Positions 55,475-64,000 of a DNA stretch of 64,000 nt are shown here, piece after piece. The DNA is from Salibacterium salarium. GTDB lineage: Bacteria; Bacillota; Bacilli; Bacillales; Marinococcaceae. The stretch is taken from the NCBI RefSeq assembly GCF_030813635.1, contig NZ_JAUSUM010000003.1, forward strand, positions 372,001 through 436,000. Reading direction: 5' to 3'. The translations under genes were made by a program, and so were the position numbers. A model generated the notes under the pieces. That model worked only from the letters and a program-made list of their open reading frames with translations. It was not told where the DNA came from and ran no database searches. Position 1 is the stretch's first letter; the number at the start of each line of letters is the position of its first letter.

Positions 55475-55506
55475 CCCCCTTTAGACAAATTGCATCCAAA
55501 GGGGGT
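55475..55506 (-). terminator. Terminator after glmS
   Basis: CCCCCTTT and AAAGGGGG arms with extra internal pairing (GATGCAATTTGTC); on the minus strand followed by TTCTTATG. Main feature of the gap behind glmS. Confidence 0.7.
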
Positions 55507-55581
55507 AAAACTTCTCAATTTTTTTATAAACATCGTGACTTTATTTTAAATTCACACAATTGCAGACTACTATTCTTCACA

Positions 55582-57384
55582 CTATTCTACAGTTACACTT
55601 TTTGCGAGATTTCTTGGTTTATCGACGTCGCATCCTCTGTGCAATGCTGCGTAATACGCGATGAGCTGTAATGGCACCACAGATAGAAGTGGTGTTAGGA
55701 GTTCGTTGATGTTAGGAAGAACAATTTGATCGCCTTCTTCCTTTGTTGCCTCTGTACTGATAATGCATGCTTTTGCACCACGGGCGACAACTTCCTGGAT
55801 ATTCCCACGAATATTAAGGTTCACATGCTCTTGTGTTGTAACGGCGACAACGGGAGTCCCGTCTTCAATCAAGGCAATGGTTCCGTGCTTCAATTCTCCG
55901 CCTGCAAACCCTTCTGCTTGAATATAAGAAATTTCTTTAAGCTTCAATGCTCCTTCTTGGACAACATGGTAATCTCGAGCACGGCCAATGAAAAAGCAAT
56001 TACGGGTTTCAAACATAAAGTCATGTGCAATCTGTTCCATAATGTCTTTTTGGTCGCATAACGTTTCCATCGCATTGGCAATTAAGCCGAGTTCACGAAT
56101 AGCATCAAAATCCGTGTCGATTCCTTGAGCTCGTGCCCCGTCCATTGCTAGGATGGAAAACACTGCCATTTGCGCGGTATAGGCTTTCGTCGAAGCCACC
56201 GCTATTTCCGGTCCAGCATAGGTGTGCAACGTGAAATCAGATTCACGGGTAAGTGTGGATCCCGGAACATTTGTAATGGTTAACGACTTATAACCTTTTT
56301 CTTTCACGTTCACTAATACGCCGCGGCAATCAGCTGTTTCGCCGCTTTGTGAGATAAAGATAAAGAGCGGGTTATTCGATAGCAAAGGCTGATTATATAA
56401 AAATTCACTCGCAATATGGACTTCGGTTGGTTTGCCTGCCGCTTTTTCCATCAGCTCTTTGCCGACAAGACCAGCATGATAACTTGTTCCAGCCGCAATG
56501 ATATAAAGGCGGTCCGCGTCATTTATGGCTGAGCGAATATCGTCGTCTAACTTAATGTCACCATCATCGTTCTGATATTTCTGCACAATATTACGGATAA
56601 CAAAGGGCTGCTCATCGATTTCTTTCAGCATAAAGTGATTGTACGTACCTTTTTCGGTATCACTTTCATCAATGTCTGTCGTAAAGGAATCACGAGTTAC
56701 TTCGGTACCGTCTAGTTTTCTGATTTGTACGTTATCCTTTTTAACGATGACTACTTCTTGGTCCATAATCTCAACGAATTCTTTCGTAATATGGAGCATC
56801 GCCATTGCATCTGACGCGACAACGTTCACACCGTCCCCTGTTCCAATAAGCAAAGGGCTTTTGTTTTTGCCGACATAAATGGTTTCATCATCTTCGTTAT
56901 CGATAAGGGCAATAGCATAAGACCCGTGTAACAAGCCAAGAGTATGACGAAATGCCTCGTCGATGTTTTCTCCTTTTTCAGCGAAAGATTCCACGAGTTG
57001 AACGATAATTTCCGTATCTGTTTCGCTCGCAAGATTAACATCTTGTAAATAGTCGCGTTTCAACTGCTGGTAATTCTCTATCACACCATTATGCACAAGA
57101 GTAAAACGTTTGCTAATGCTTTGATGAGGATGGGCATTCTCCTTACTCGGCGCACCATGTGTCGCCCAACGTGTATGCCCAATACCTGTTGTACCAGTCC
57201 CTTTATTACCAATGGCTTCTTCGAGCGATGCAATTCGTCCTTTTTCTTTATGCAATTCTACGCCATTATCGTTAACGAGCGCGATACCGGCTGAGTCATA
57301 GCCGCGATACTCAAGCTTTTGCAATCCTTTAATCAATATATCCTTTGCTTGATCGTCTCCAATATATCCTACTATTCCACACAT
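55582..57384 (-). CDS. glmS: Glutamine-fructose-6-phosphate aminotransferase
   Basis: 600-aa enzyme making glucosamine 6-phosphate, the first step to UDP-GlcNAc. The N-terminal glutaminase starts [12 protein letters not shown] (Cys2 nucleophile) and the two SIS isomerase domains show [21 protein letters not shown] and the ending [12 protein letters not shown]. Full length for the family. It is controlled by the ribozyme upstream and follows glmM as in Bacillus subtilis. Confidence 0.97.
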   Translation of the reverse strand: MCGIVGYIGDDQAKDILIKGLQKLEYRGYDSAGIALVNDNGVELHKEKGRIASLEEAIGNKGTGTTGIGHTRWATHGAPSKENAHPHQSISKRFTLVHNGVIENYQQLKRDYLQDVNLASETDTEIIVQLVESFAEKGENIDEAFRHTLGLLHGSYAIALIDNEDDETIYVGKNKSPLLIGTGDGVNVVASDAMAMLHITKEFVEIMDQEVVIVKKDNVQIRKLDGTEVTRDSFTTDIDESDTEKGTYNHFMLKEIDEQPFVIRNIVQKYQNDDGDIKLDDDIRSAINDADRLYIIAAGTSYHAGLVGKELMEKAAGKPTEVHIASEFLYNQPLLSNNPLFIFISQSGETADCRGVLVNVKEKGYKSLTITNVPGSTLTRESDFTLHTYAGPEIAVASTKAYTAQMAVFSILAMDGARAQGIDTDFDAIRELGLIANAMETLCDQKDIMEQIAHDFMFETRNCFFIGRARDYHVVQEGALKLKEISYIQAEGFAGGELKHGTIALIEDGTPVVAVTTQEHVNLNIRGNIQEVVARGAKACIISTEATKEEGDQIVLPNINELLTPLLSVVPLQLIAYYAALHRGCDVDKPRNLAKSVTVE

Positions 57385-57478
57385 ACTGTCATGACCTCCT
57401 CAAAGCGGGGCCATGGAATGCACGGGGCATACCACGCCCCGCTCTTCTCTTTTTATTTGTCGTTGTTTTATCTATGGG

Positions 57479-57638
57479 TCGTCATCATCCAGTCCGTTGG
57501 TCACAAAGTCGCCTCTGTGGTTTGTAACTGGACTTTTCGGTTGTGACAGGCAACCGGGAGGCATCCGCCGATTATTCGATGAACCTCCTCCTCGTCAACT
57601 GCTCTCATCTGCCGTCCGTATATGAGCAGTCCGGGCGC
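57479..57638 (-). ncRNA. glmS ribozyme-riboswitch
   Basis: The minus strand carries GCGCCCGGACTGCTC at the 5' end, GTTGACGAGGAGGAGGTTCA, TCGGCGGATGCCTCCCGG and a P4-like helix ending near GGACTGGATG, as in the Bacillus glmS ribozyme. Self-cleavage with glucosamine 6-phosphate is expected between A57639 and G57638. The element lies about 95 bases before the glmS start. The downstream end is approximate. Confidence 0.93.
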
Positions 57639-57797
57639 TTGAATTATGAAGTTGTTACAATCCTCCTTATCTTTTCTTAGAATGCAAATTTATCTTACTA
57701 TACCCGTTTCTTTTTAGCAATTCATTTTTAAGAAACTGGTGCTGTGGACACAAAAAATAAGCCTACCATTCATAATATCTTGACCACTATAAAATAT

Positions 57798-57829
57798 GCG
57801 TTCCCCGTATTACTTGTGCGGGAAACGCA
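57798..57829 (-). terminator. Terminator after glmM
   Basis: TGCGTTTCCCG and CGGGGAACGCA form an 11-bp stem; minus strand followed by TATTTTATAG. It separates glmM from the ribozyme and glmS. Confidence 0.8.
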
Positions 57830-57839
57830 GTATTTTTCT

Positions 57840-59192
57840 TTAGATTTCTTTTGTTTGCCCCATATGTTTCTTTACAACGCTTGTGACTTCTTGGACATAT
57901 TTATCACATAACTCTTTTGTCTCTGCTTCAGCCATCACGCGAACGAGCGATTCTGTACCGGAAGGACGAACGAGAATACGGCCATTACCGGCCATCTTTT
58001 CTTCTACCTGCTTAATCGCTTCATTTACATGAGTGTTTGTGTGTATATCATGTTTATTAACGACCGGCACATTAACCAACGTTTGTGGGAATTTCTCCAT
58101 TTCTCCTGCTAATTCAGAAAGTGGCTTACCAGAAGATTTAATAATATCTACTAGCTGCAGTGCCGTCAGCATACCATCACCGGTTGTAACATGATCCAAG
58201 AAGATAATATGCCCAGATTGTTCGCCGCCAAGGCTGTAGCCGCCTTCTCGCATTTCCTCCATAACATACCGATCGCCAACGGTTGTTTTTTTCGTTTCAA
58301 TGCCCAGTTTTTCTAACGCCTTGTAAAGACCTAGATTGCTCATAACTGTGGTAACAACTGTATTATCAGCAAGCATTGCTTCTTCTTTTAAGTATTTGGC
58401 ACAAATATACATGATTTTATCGCCATCGATAATTTGGCCTTTTTCATCAACTGCGATTAAACGATCCGCATCTCCGTCAAAAGCCAGTCCAACATCGGCT
58501 TCCTTTTCTTTCACAAAAGAAACTAGTGATTCTGGATGAGTGGATCCAACGTCGACATTAATATTTACACCGTCGGGATTATTACCAATCGTGGAAATAT
58601 CCGCATCCAAATCAGCAAACAGATGTGGTCCCAAAGATGACGCGGAGCCGTTCGCACAATCAAGTGCTACATGTAATCCTGAAAAATCTTCACTGACGGT
58701 TTGTTTCAAGAATTGTAAGTACTTTTGGCCACCTTCAAAATAATCGTTCACTACACCAAGCTGCTCAGCTGTCGGTCTTGGCATGTTGTCTTCTTCATTC
58801 AATAGTCCTTCTATTTCTTCTTCTTGTTCTTCAGACAGTTTAAAGCCGTCTGCTCCAAAAAACTTAATACCGTTATCCTCCACTGGATTATGGGAAGCTG
58901 AAATCATCACTCCTGCCTGCGCACTAACTGCTTTTGTCAAATACGCAACACCTGGAGTTGAGATGACACCAAGACGCATGACTTCCACTCCAATGGATAA
59001 AAGACCGGACACAAGTGCTCCTTCAAGCATTTCACCCGAAATCCTTGTATCACGACCGATAAGAATTTTCGGATGGTCAGCTTCTTTCGTAAGATAGTAA
59101 CCTCCAGCGCGTCCAAGACGAAAAGCAAGCTCTGGTGTTAACTCTGTATTCGCTATTCCGCGAACACCATCCGTTCCAAAAAACTTACCCAT
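57840..59192 (-). CDS. glmM: Phosphoglucosamine mutase
   Basis: 450-aa enzyme converting glucosamine 6-phosphate to glucosamine 1-phosphate. The phosphoserine Ser100 lies in [13 protein letters not shown]; the metal site is DGDADR ([12 protein letters not shown]), the sugar loop GGEQSGHI and the phosphate loop [12 protein letters not shown]. Typical length. Together with GlmS and c-di-AMP cyclase it forms the conserved Bacillus operon cdaA-cdaR-glmM. Confidence 0.97.
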   Translation of the reverse strand: MGKFFGTDGVRGIANTELTPELAFRLGRAGGYYLTKEADHPKILIGRDTRISGEMLEGALVSGLLSIGVEVMRLGVISTPGVAYLTKAVSAQAGVMISASHNPVEDNGIKFFGADGFKLSEEQEEEIEGLLNEEDNMPRPTAEQLGVVNDYFEGGQKYLQFLKQTVSEDFSGLHVALDCANGSASSLGPHLFADLDADISTIGNNPDGVNINVDVGSTHPESLVSFVKEKEADVGLAFDGDADRLIAVDEKGQIIDGDKIMYICAKYLKEEAMLADNTVVTTVMSNLGLYKALEKLGIETKKTTVGDRYVMEEMREGGYSLGGEQSGHIIFLDHVTTGDGMLTALQLVDIIKSSGKPLSELAGEMEKFPQTLVNVPVVNKHDIHTNTHVNEAIKQVEEKMAGNGRILVRPSGTESLVRVMAEAETKELCDKYVQEVTSVVKKHMGQTKEI

Positions 59193-59279
59193 TATTCCAT
59201 CTCTCCTTCGTTTGCCACAAAATGTGGGGATTCTGCAGCATGATTATGTTACATCATGAACAGAATTCCTATTGCTCTA

Positions 59280-60551
59280 TTATTCGTTTGATTCCCCGGC
59301 TTCTTCTTCCGAGGATGTTTCATCTGACCATTCTACCTCAACTTCATCTATATCAGGCTCTGCTCTTACTTCTGTTGGTCCAGAAGAATACACAGACAAT
59401 GTCACTGGACTGTTATCTTCTTCTGCATCTTCCCAATCTACCGTAAGAGAAATATCTTCTGCATCCAATGCTTCAAGCACCTCAGATGAACCATACACCG
59501 TCACATCCGACACCGACTCTTCCGGCTCTGTTATCGTATAAGAATATTCATCCGGCATATTTTCTACTTCAATAGGTACATCTTCAAACACCGTTTCTTC
59601 TCTTTCGCCAACTTCTACTTCCACTTCTATTGTTTCTGGTTCCACCCTATCAATTCCTTCCGGAGAGTTAACAGGGATTTCCATCGTTCCATTTTCTTCT
59701 ATCTCAGATAAGTCTAGTACAGCTTCTACACTGTTTATTTCATTAATAACGTCCAATGGACCATAAATGGAAGCTTCCGTTTCTTCTACATTAAGAGAAA
59801 CGATGCTCAGATTATCCGACAATGTCCCTTCTCTTGATAAACTAATCGGGACTTGTACATTCGGACTGTCTATTGGTATCTCCACACTTACTGACTCCGG
59901 TTGAGTCGAAATGTCTACTTCATTCCCCGCAGAATCGTAAGCTATCACATCCGCTTCTGCTTCCACTCGTTCGTCCGCCCCTGCCACATCGACACTCGTT
60001 CTCACTGTGTCAATTTGCTCGTGTGTTGCTTGAGGAGCTTTAATATCAACTTCTCCAGGGCTCACTTCAGCTTCGCCCAAGTTATACCCTTCTTCTATAT
60101 CCTCTTCATTCAACACTTGAACGTCAACAGGGTAGGATATTGTTTTTTGCTCCTGCAGTTCTATACTCGAAATTCGCGGAGAGATAGATACGTCTAAATC
60201 AGCGGGAAAATCACGATGCTGCAGGCGAACATTATGACTCCCTTCTCCCTGATCCTCTAAATCAGCATACACTTCAAAAGAGGGTCTAGACAATTGAAAA
60301 AGCATAATGGATGTTTGCGGACCTGTCAACTCTACGTTAACCGTTTCATCCATATCAACAATTTCATACTCATCTTCATTATAATACACTTGTACGTCAA
60401 CATTATTTAACATATAAGAACTTTCTTCATTATCTGGTAAAACCCCTGGTTGATTACTGACATTATCCATGTTCACCATCGTGTAAAGCATAATAGCAAT
60501 GAGAAGCGACACCAATCTGACAAACCAATGATTATTAAATAGTCTATCCAT
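59280..60551 (-). CDS. cdaR: CdaA regulatory protein with YbbR domains
   Basis: 423 aa. One N-terminal membrane anchor (about 12-28) is followed by an extracytoplasmic region of about four YbbR domains (for example YPVDVQVLNEEDIEEGYNLGE and VPISLSREGTLSDNLSIVSL). The ending is a long acidic tail (EVEVEWSDETSSEEEAGESNE). The first eight bases overlap cdaA. In Bacillus it binds and modulates the cyclase CdaA. The strongly acidic surface suggests a salt-exposed environment. Confidence 0.95.
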   Translation of the reverse strand: MDRLFNNHWFVRLVSLLIAIMLYTMVNMDNVSNQPGVLPDNEESSYMLNNVDVQVYYNEDEYEIVDMDETVNVELTGPQTSIMLFQLSRPSFEVYADLEDQGEGSHNVRLQHRDFPADLDVSISPRISSIELQEQKTISYPVDVQVLNEEDIEEGYNLGEAEVSPGEVDIKAPQATHEQIDTVRTSVDVAGADERVEAEADVIAYDSAGNEVDISTQPESVSVEIPIDSPNVQVPISLSREGTLSDNLSIVSLNVEETEASIYGPLDVINEINSVEAVLDLSEIEENGTMEIPVNSPEGIDRVEPETIEVEVEVGEREETVFEDVPIEVENMPDEYSYTITEPEESVSDVTVYGSSEVLEALDAEDISLTVDWEDAEEDNSPVTLSVYSSGPTEVRAEPDIDEVEVEWSDETSSEEEAGESNE

Positions 60552-61365
60552 TCTTTTTGCCTCCCCATTGCCATAAACTAGAGGAGTTTTTCACGTCAGC
60601 AATCAGCTCTTTTTCTAACATAGCCCGTAATGTATCTTCATCCAAATCGCGGTGCAAGTCACCATTTTTTGTGACAGATATGCCGCCGGTTTCCTCTGAA
60701 ACGGCAATCGTTAAACAATCCGTCACTTCACTAATACCAAGTGCTGCCCGGTGTCTCGTTCCTAATTCTTTAGAAATGAATGGATTTTCCGATAAAGGAA
60801 GATAGCAGGCCGCTGCCGATATTTCATTTCTCCTCATAATCACCGCACCATCATGTAGGGGGGTGTTTGGTATAAAAGTATTAATCAGCAATTCTGACGT
60901 GACCGTAGCATTCATAGGAATACCTGTTTCTACATAGTCATTCATTCCTGTTTCGTTCTCAATGGAGAGCAAAGCCCCAATTCGACGTTTTGCCATGTAT
61001 TTCACAGATTTCATAATAGCTTCTACCGTCTTTGCATCATTCTCTTCTTCGGGAGTCGCCGTTCTTCCAAAAATACGCCCCCTACCCAATTGTTCCAATG
61101 CTCTGCGCAATTCAGGCTGAAATATAATAATAATAGCTAATAACCCATAAGTAACGGCTTGTGACATAATCCACTGCAATGTCCTCAACCCAAAGAAACT
61201 GCTTAAAAACCATACAACCAAAATCACGGTAATCCCTTTTAAAAGCTGTACGGCTCGGGTTCCGCGTATTACGGTAATTAATTTATACACCACATACGCT
61301 ACAAGTGCGATATCAACAACAGTACGTAATACAGTTAAAAATTGAAAATCATCTCCAAGAAACAT
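60544..61365 (-). CDS. cdaA: Diadenylate cyclase (c-di-AMP synthase)
   Basis: 273-aa membrane-bound enzyme condensing two ATP to c-di-AMP. Three membrane segments (about 10-85) precede the DAC domain (about 110-250) with the catalytic DGA (172-174, in LHDGAVIM) and RHR (204-206, in GTRHRAALG) motifs. c-di-AMP controls potassium and osmolyte balance and cell-wall homeostasis, which is relevant in a halophile. Confidence 0.97.
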   Translation of the reverse strand: MFLGDDFQFLTVLRTVVDIALVAYVVYKLITVIRGTRAVQLLKGITVILVVWFLSSFFGLRTLQWIMSQAVTYGLLAIIIIFQPELRRALEQLGRGRIFGRTATPEEENDAKTVEAIMKSVKYMAKRRIGALLSIENETGMNDYVETGIPMNATVTSELLINTFIPNTPLHDGAVIMRRNEISAAACYLPLSENPFISKELGTRHRAALGISEVTDCLTIAVSEETGGISVTKNGDLHRDLDEDTLRAMLEKELIADVKNSSSLWQWGGKKNG

Positions 61366-61510
61366 CTTTCTTCCTCCAATTATGTCTGGCCAGAAAAAGA
61401 AAACAGCACCTTTATTATATCATATTTTCTCCTTCTGTTCGTTGTGGGATTCTTCATTATATCGGTACTTTTCCTTTTTTTTAGAGCTCGAGCACCGATC
61501 CAGGCAAAAA

Positions 61511-61544
61511 TAGACACCCGCAACATTAGTCGTTTCGGGTGTCA
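61511..61544 (-). terminator. Terminator after rsiW
   Basis: GACACCCG and CGGGTGTC arms with an inner GAAACGACTAATG loop; minus strand followed by TATTTTTGCC. It ends the sigW-rsiW transcript before cdaA. Confidence 0.8.
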
Positions 61545-61585
61545 ATCTGGTTTCACCTTACATTTTGTAAAAGTATGAGAATTCC

Positions 61586-62230
61586 CTAGCCTTCGCTTTT
61601 TTTGGCGTTTTCTCCCAGCGAAAACACGTCTGCTGTTATACGTTTAGTATGATACCAAATCCATTCCAGCACTTGATCTACTTCTTCAATTTCTCCAGAC
61701 ACTTCTCCAGCAGAAGCAAGATATTGTTCTCCATTAATCACAGTTAGATTGCCAGTAATCTCTCCCTCCACTTCGACCTTACCGTTACGTACAGTAAGAT
61801 CTCCTTCAATGACCTCTTCTTCTGGTACAATGACAATCCCTTTATCCTGATCCACTTCAACCTTTTGACTTCCGCTCACCGATATTTCTTCTCCAGCTTG
61901 TTCATTCCAGACCGAGAACAAACTGGATGCCATTAAAATAACGAACAAAGAAGCGGCGACCAAAACTGGATGTTGTTTGGACCATTTTTTCCAAGATGTT
62001 CGTTTCTTTTTTGCAGGAAGTTGATTCATTACATTAGCTGTGAAACCGGCGGGAGCTTTAATATGGGAGGAGCTTTGCACAAGCAATAAGGCTTTATTCA
62101 ATTCCTTATAGTGATTGGTACAATTCTCACACGTCTCCATGTGGAGAAACAAATCATCCCGTTCTTGTTCATTAGTTTCCCCATCCAAGTATCTATTCAA
62201 CAGTGCTTCGTACTTTTGTTCACAAGCCAT
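61586..62230 (-). CDS. rsiW: Anti-sigma-W factor
   Basis: 214 aa. A zinc-binding anti-sigma domain (about 1-75) contains HMETCENCTNHYKEL (HxxxCxxC). One membrane segment (about 90-107) anchors it, and the extracytoplasmic part (110-214) resembles DUF4349-like or polymer-forming repeats (VEGDLTVRNGKVEVEG...). Cell-wall stress is expected to trigger its stepwise proteolysis and free SigW. It follows sigW by 16 bases. Confidence 0.9.
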   Translation of the reverse strand: MACEQKYEALLNRYLDGETNEQERDDLFLHMETCENCTNHYKELNKALLLVQSSSHIKAPAGFTANVMNQLPAKKKRTSWKKWSKQHPVLVAASLFVILMASSLFSVWNEQAGEEISVSGSQKVEVDQDKGIVIVPEEEVIEGDLTVRNGKVEVEGEITGNLTVINGEQYLASAGEVSGEIEEVDQVLEWIWYHTKRITADVFSLGENAKKSEG

Positions 62231-62246
62231 CTTATTTCCTCCCTCC

Positions 62247-62813
62247 TCACGCGTTACCCAGTCTTTTACGCAAAGCTTCCCGGCCCCTGTGTATGTGAGT
62301 CTTTACAGTGTTTTCAGGCAAATCCAATATGTCACTGATTTCACTAATCGATAAATCTTCTATGTAGCGCAAAACAACAGCAGATCGGTATTTTGGCGGT
62401 AAATATGATATTTCTGTTTGTACCCATTCCTGCATTTCAAACGTTACCACCTGATCTTCGGGAAGCTTTTCAGAAGCAGCAATTTGAGAGTACCCCGTTA
62501 GTCCTTCCGTTCCTTGTACTTCGGCATCGAGTGAATAATCTGGCTTTCTTTTACGTAAACGGTCAATGCATAAATTTGTTGTGATTCTAAATAACCAGGT
62601 TGAAAATTTTCTATTTTCATCGTAACTGTCTAGATTCGCATAAGCCCTCAAAAACGCCTCTTGAGCCATGTCCTGTGCTTCATAACTGTTGCCAGTCATG
62701 CGGTAGGCTATTTGGTAGACTTTATCCTTATACAAATCTACTAGGTCAGCAAAAGCATCCTGGTCCCCTGCTTTTTTTATCTCTTTTATCAGCCGTTTTA
62801 CTACCGCATCCAT
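62247..62813 (-). CDS. sigW: ECF sigma factor SigW
   Basis: 188-aa ECF sigma factor controlling envelope stress and antimicrobial-peptide resistance. Region 2 has YRMTGNSYEAQDMAQEAFLRAYANLDSYDENRKFSTWLFRI and region 4 YIEDLSISEISDILDLPENTVKTHIHRGREALRKRL. Start behind GGAGG. Upstream is a promoter of its own type. Confidence 0.95.
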   Translation of the reverse strand: MDAVVKRLIKEIKKAGDQDAFADLVDLYKDKVYQIAYRMTGNSYEAQDMAQEAFLRAYANLDSYDENRKFSTWLFRITTNLCIDRLRKRKPDYSLDAEVQGTEGLTGYSQIAASEKLPEDQVVTFEMQEWVQTEISYLPPKYRSAVVLRYIEDLSISEISDILDLPENTVKTHIHRGREALRKRLGNA

Positions 62814-62846
62814 ATCTTAAACCTCCACCCTTTTACGGGTATCTAT

Positions 62847-62875
62847 AATACGTTTCCTATACCAGATTGGTTTCA
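62847..62875 (-). promoter_or_regulatory. SigW-type autoregulatory promoter
   Basis: On the minus strand TGAAAC at 62875-62870, a 17-bp spacer and CGTATT at 62852-62847, the pattern of SigW promoters. It stands 34 bases before sigW. The remaining 62876-63150 gap contains no gene I recognise. Confidence 0.75.
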
Positions 62876-63150
62876 CTTTTTTACATAAATCTTTAAAAAA
62901 TATTATTTAATCAAACGATTGATTGATAGCATTTTCAGCAAATATTATTGTATCATGTTATGCCGTATCAAGGTGATAAAATGACAATTTTTTGAATGTA
63001 ATCTTATCGTTTTCTCAAACTTCTGGAATTAGCATAAAGAATACCTTAGGGAGGGAATGCGTTATTTGATAGGACACGCATTATTCTAGCTTTAACTTGG
63101 AACTTATCTTTTTGGTTCTATTCTGCTTTAACAAGAGCTTTTTTACACAT

Positions 63151-63178
63151 AAAAAAACCTTAGCTGTTATCAGCTAAG
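63151..63178 (-). terminator. Terminator of the tRNA cluster
   Basis: CTTAGCTG and CAGCTAAG around ATAA, then GTTTTTTTATG on the minus strand. It ends the tRNA transcript. Confidence 0.9.
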
Positions 63179-63197
63179 AAAAGTTAGTAATATAAGT

Positions 63198-63273
63198 TGG
63201 TGGAGCCTAGCGGGATCGAACCGCTGACCTCCTGCGTGCAAGGCAGGCGCTCTCCCAGCTGAGCTAAGGCCCC
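63198..63273 (-). tRNA. tRNA-Ala (TGC)
   Basis: Minus strand GGGGCCTTAGCTCAGCTGG start, anticodon loop CTTGCAC, T-loop GGTTCGATCC and encoded CCA. All stems pair. Confidence 0.97.
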
Positions 63274-63286
63274 TAGATATATATAA

Positions 63287-63360
63287 TGGAGCGGGTGATG
63301 GGAATCGAACCCACGACATCAGCTTGGAAGGCTGAGGTTTTACCACTAAACTACACCCGC
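63287..63360 (-). tRNA. tRNA-Gly (TCC)
   Basis: Minus strand GCGGGTGTAGTTTAGTGG start, anticodon loop CTTCCAA, T-loop GGTTCGATTC, encoded CCA. Confidence 0.97.
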
Positions 63361-63363
63361 AAA

Positions 63364-63438
63364 TGGAGCGGAAGACGGGATTCGAACCCGCGACCCCCAC
63401 CTTGGCAAGGTGGTGTTCTACCACTGAACTACTTCCGC
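63364..63438 (-). tRNA. tRNA-Gly (GCC)
   Basis: Minus strand GCGGAAGTAGTTCAGTGG start, anticodon loop TTGCCAA, T-loop GGTTCGAATC, encoded CCA. Only three bases separate it from the other tRNA-Gly. Confidence 0.97.
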
Positions 63439-63460
63439 ACAACCCATCTTTTTCTTAAAG

Positions 63461-63536
63461 TGGTGAGCCATGGAGGATTCGAACCTCCGACCCTCTGATT
63501 AAAAGTCAGATGCTCTGCCAACTGAGCTAATGGCTC
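63461..63536 (-). tRNA. tRNA-Lys (TTT)
   Basis: Minus strand GAGCCATTAGCTCAGTTGG start, anticodon loop CTTTTAA, T-loop GGTTCGAATC, encoded CCA. Confidence 0.97.
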
Positions 63537-63643
63537 TTGTTTCATAAAAAAGTGTACGTTAGCATATCGGTACTATGTAAAACTGAAAATCACTAAAATA
63601 CATTATACTCTATATTAGCCTAGAATACAAATTTTAAAACAAA

Positions 63644-63728
63644 TGGTGGAGGGGGACGGACTCGAACCGCCGAACCCGAAGGAGCAGATTTACAGTCTGC
63701 CGCGTTTGGCCAACTTCGCTACCCCTCC
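63644..63728 (-). tRNA. tRNA-Tyr (GTA)
   Basis: Minus strand GGAGGGGTAGCGAAGTTGG start, anticodon loop CTGTAAA, long variable arm (CTCCTTCGGGTTC region) and encoded CCA. The class II variable arm fits bacterial tRNA-Tyr. Confidence 0.96.
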
Positions 63729-63806
63729 ATATCTGAGAGTTACCGTTCCATTTAAACAAATACAATTGCATTTGTCAATGTTTGTTAGCATAGGAACAAT
63801 AATAAA

Positions 63807-63881
63807 TGGTGACCCGTACGGGATTCGAACCCGTGTTACCGCCGTGAAAGGGCGGTGTCTTAACCTCTTGACCAACGGGCC
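63807..63881 (-). tRNA. tRNA-Glu (TTC)
   Basis: Minus strand GGCCCGTTGGTCAAGAGG start, anticodon loop CTTTCAC, T-loop GGTTCGAATC, encoded CCA. It is the first tRNA of the cluster seen here; the operon may continue beyond the window. Confidence 0.96.
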
Positions 63882-64000
63882 ACATGACGGCAAAAAAGTA
63901 ACCTCTCTTGCTGACATATGACATTATATCTCAATCTAACCTGTCCACGCAATATGTTTTTTATAAAAAATTTTTATTGAATTATTGTCTCTGTTAACTC

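Noticed and set aside
63286-63498. ORFs over the tRNA cluster on both strands
   Set aside because: They translate tRNA genes (typical spurious proteins such as MERVMGIEPTTSAW) and are not real.

Overview
The window looks like a chromosomal segment of a low-GC Firmicute of the Bacillaceae, probably a halophilic or alkaliphilic species. The main evidence is the conserved Bacillus block sigW-rsiW / cdaA-cdaR-glmM-glmS with a glmS ribozyme, strong AGGAGG ribosome binding sites, Zur, Fur and cre boxes of Bacillus type, and a dense tRNA cluster. Several surface proteins (ZnuA, CdaR, the siderophore-binding lipoprotein) are very acidic, which fits a salt-adapted species. The species itself cannot be named from the sequence.

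Layout. 1-350: a possible structured RNA. 360-4330: a two-component system, a DJ-1/PfpI protein, an acetyltransferase and an IS3 orfA remnant. 4660-11755: secreted glycan hydrolases (GH3 with a PA14 domain, GH30 with an AUU start, GH115-like) behind a cre-like site. 11965-12852: class I fructose-bisphosphate aldolase. 12964-15870: a Zur-type zinc-starvation operon (znuA, a CobW GTPase, a zinc-free S14 paralogue with a frameshift) behind two or three Zur boxes. 16172-19083: ROK regulator and SulP transporter. 19394-24638: aldo/keto reductase, GH78-like hydrolase, AraC regulator and GPH sugar symporter. 24731-28186: glutathione peroxidase, a Fur-boxed ABC exporter and a YitT protein. 28723-29469: a protein built from 9-residue LATK repeats. 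29855-33924: a Fur-controlled Fe-siderophore importer operon. 34038-49106: mixed metabolic and regulatory genes (two TetR regulators with efflux pumps, gapN, LysR, XRE, OYE/MarR and others).

50178-54244 is an AT-rich accessory island and the most interesting part. It encodes a SigO-like sigma factor, an RsoA-like small co-sigma protein, a YvrJ-family peptide, an N-acetylmuramoyl-L-alanine amidase, and two proteins I do not recognise (192 and 113 aa). Four transcription units in it share one promoter architecture that I found by eye: GTTGAT (or GTTGTT), a spacer of exactly 17 bp, then CACTTT (or CACTAT). One of the four precedes the sigma gene itself. This looks like a self-controlled regulon, perhaps a lysis or bacteriocin-like module.

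54531-62813 returns to core genome: a nitrilase-family amidase, glmS with its ribozyme, glmM, cdaR, cdaA (cell-wall precursor and c-di-AMP synthesis), rsiW and sigW with an autoregulatory promoter. 63198-63881 holds six tRNA genes (Ala, Gly, Gly, Lys, Tyr, Glu) on the minus strand with a terminator.
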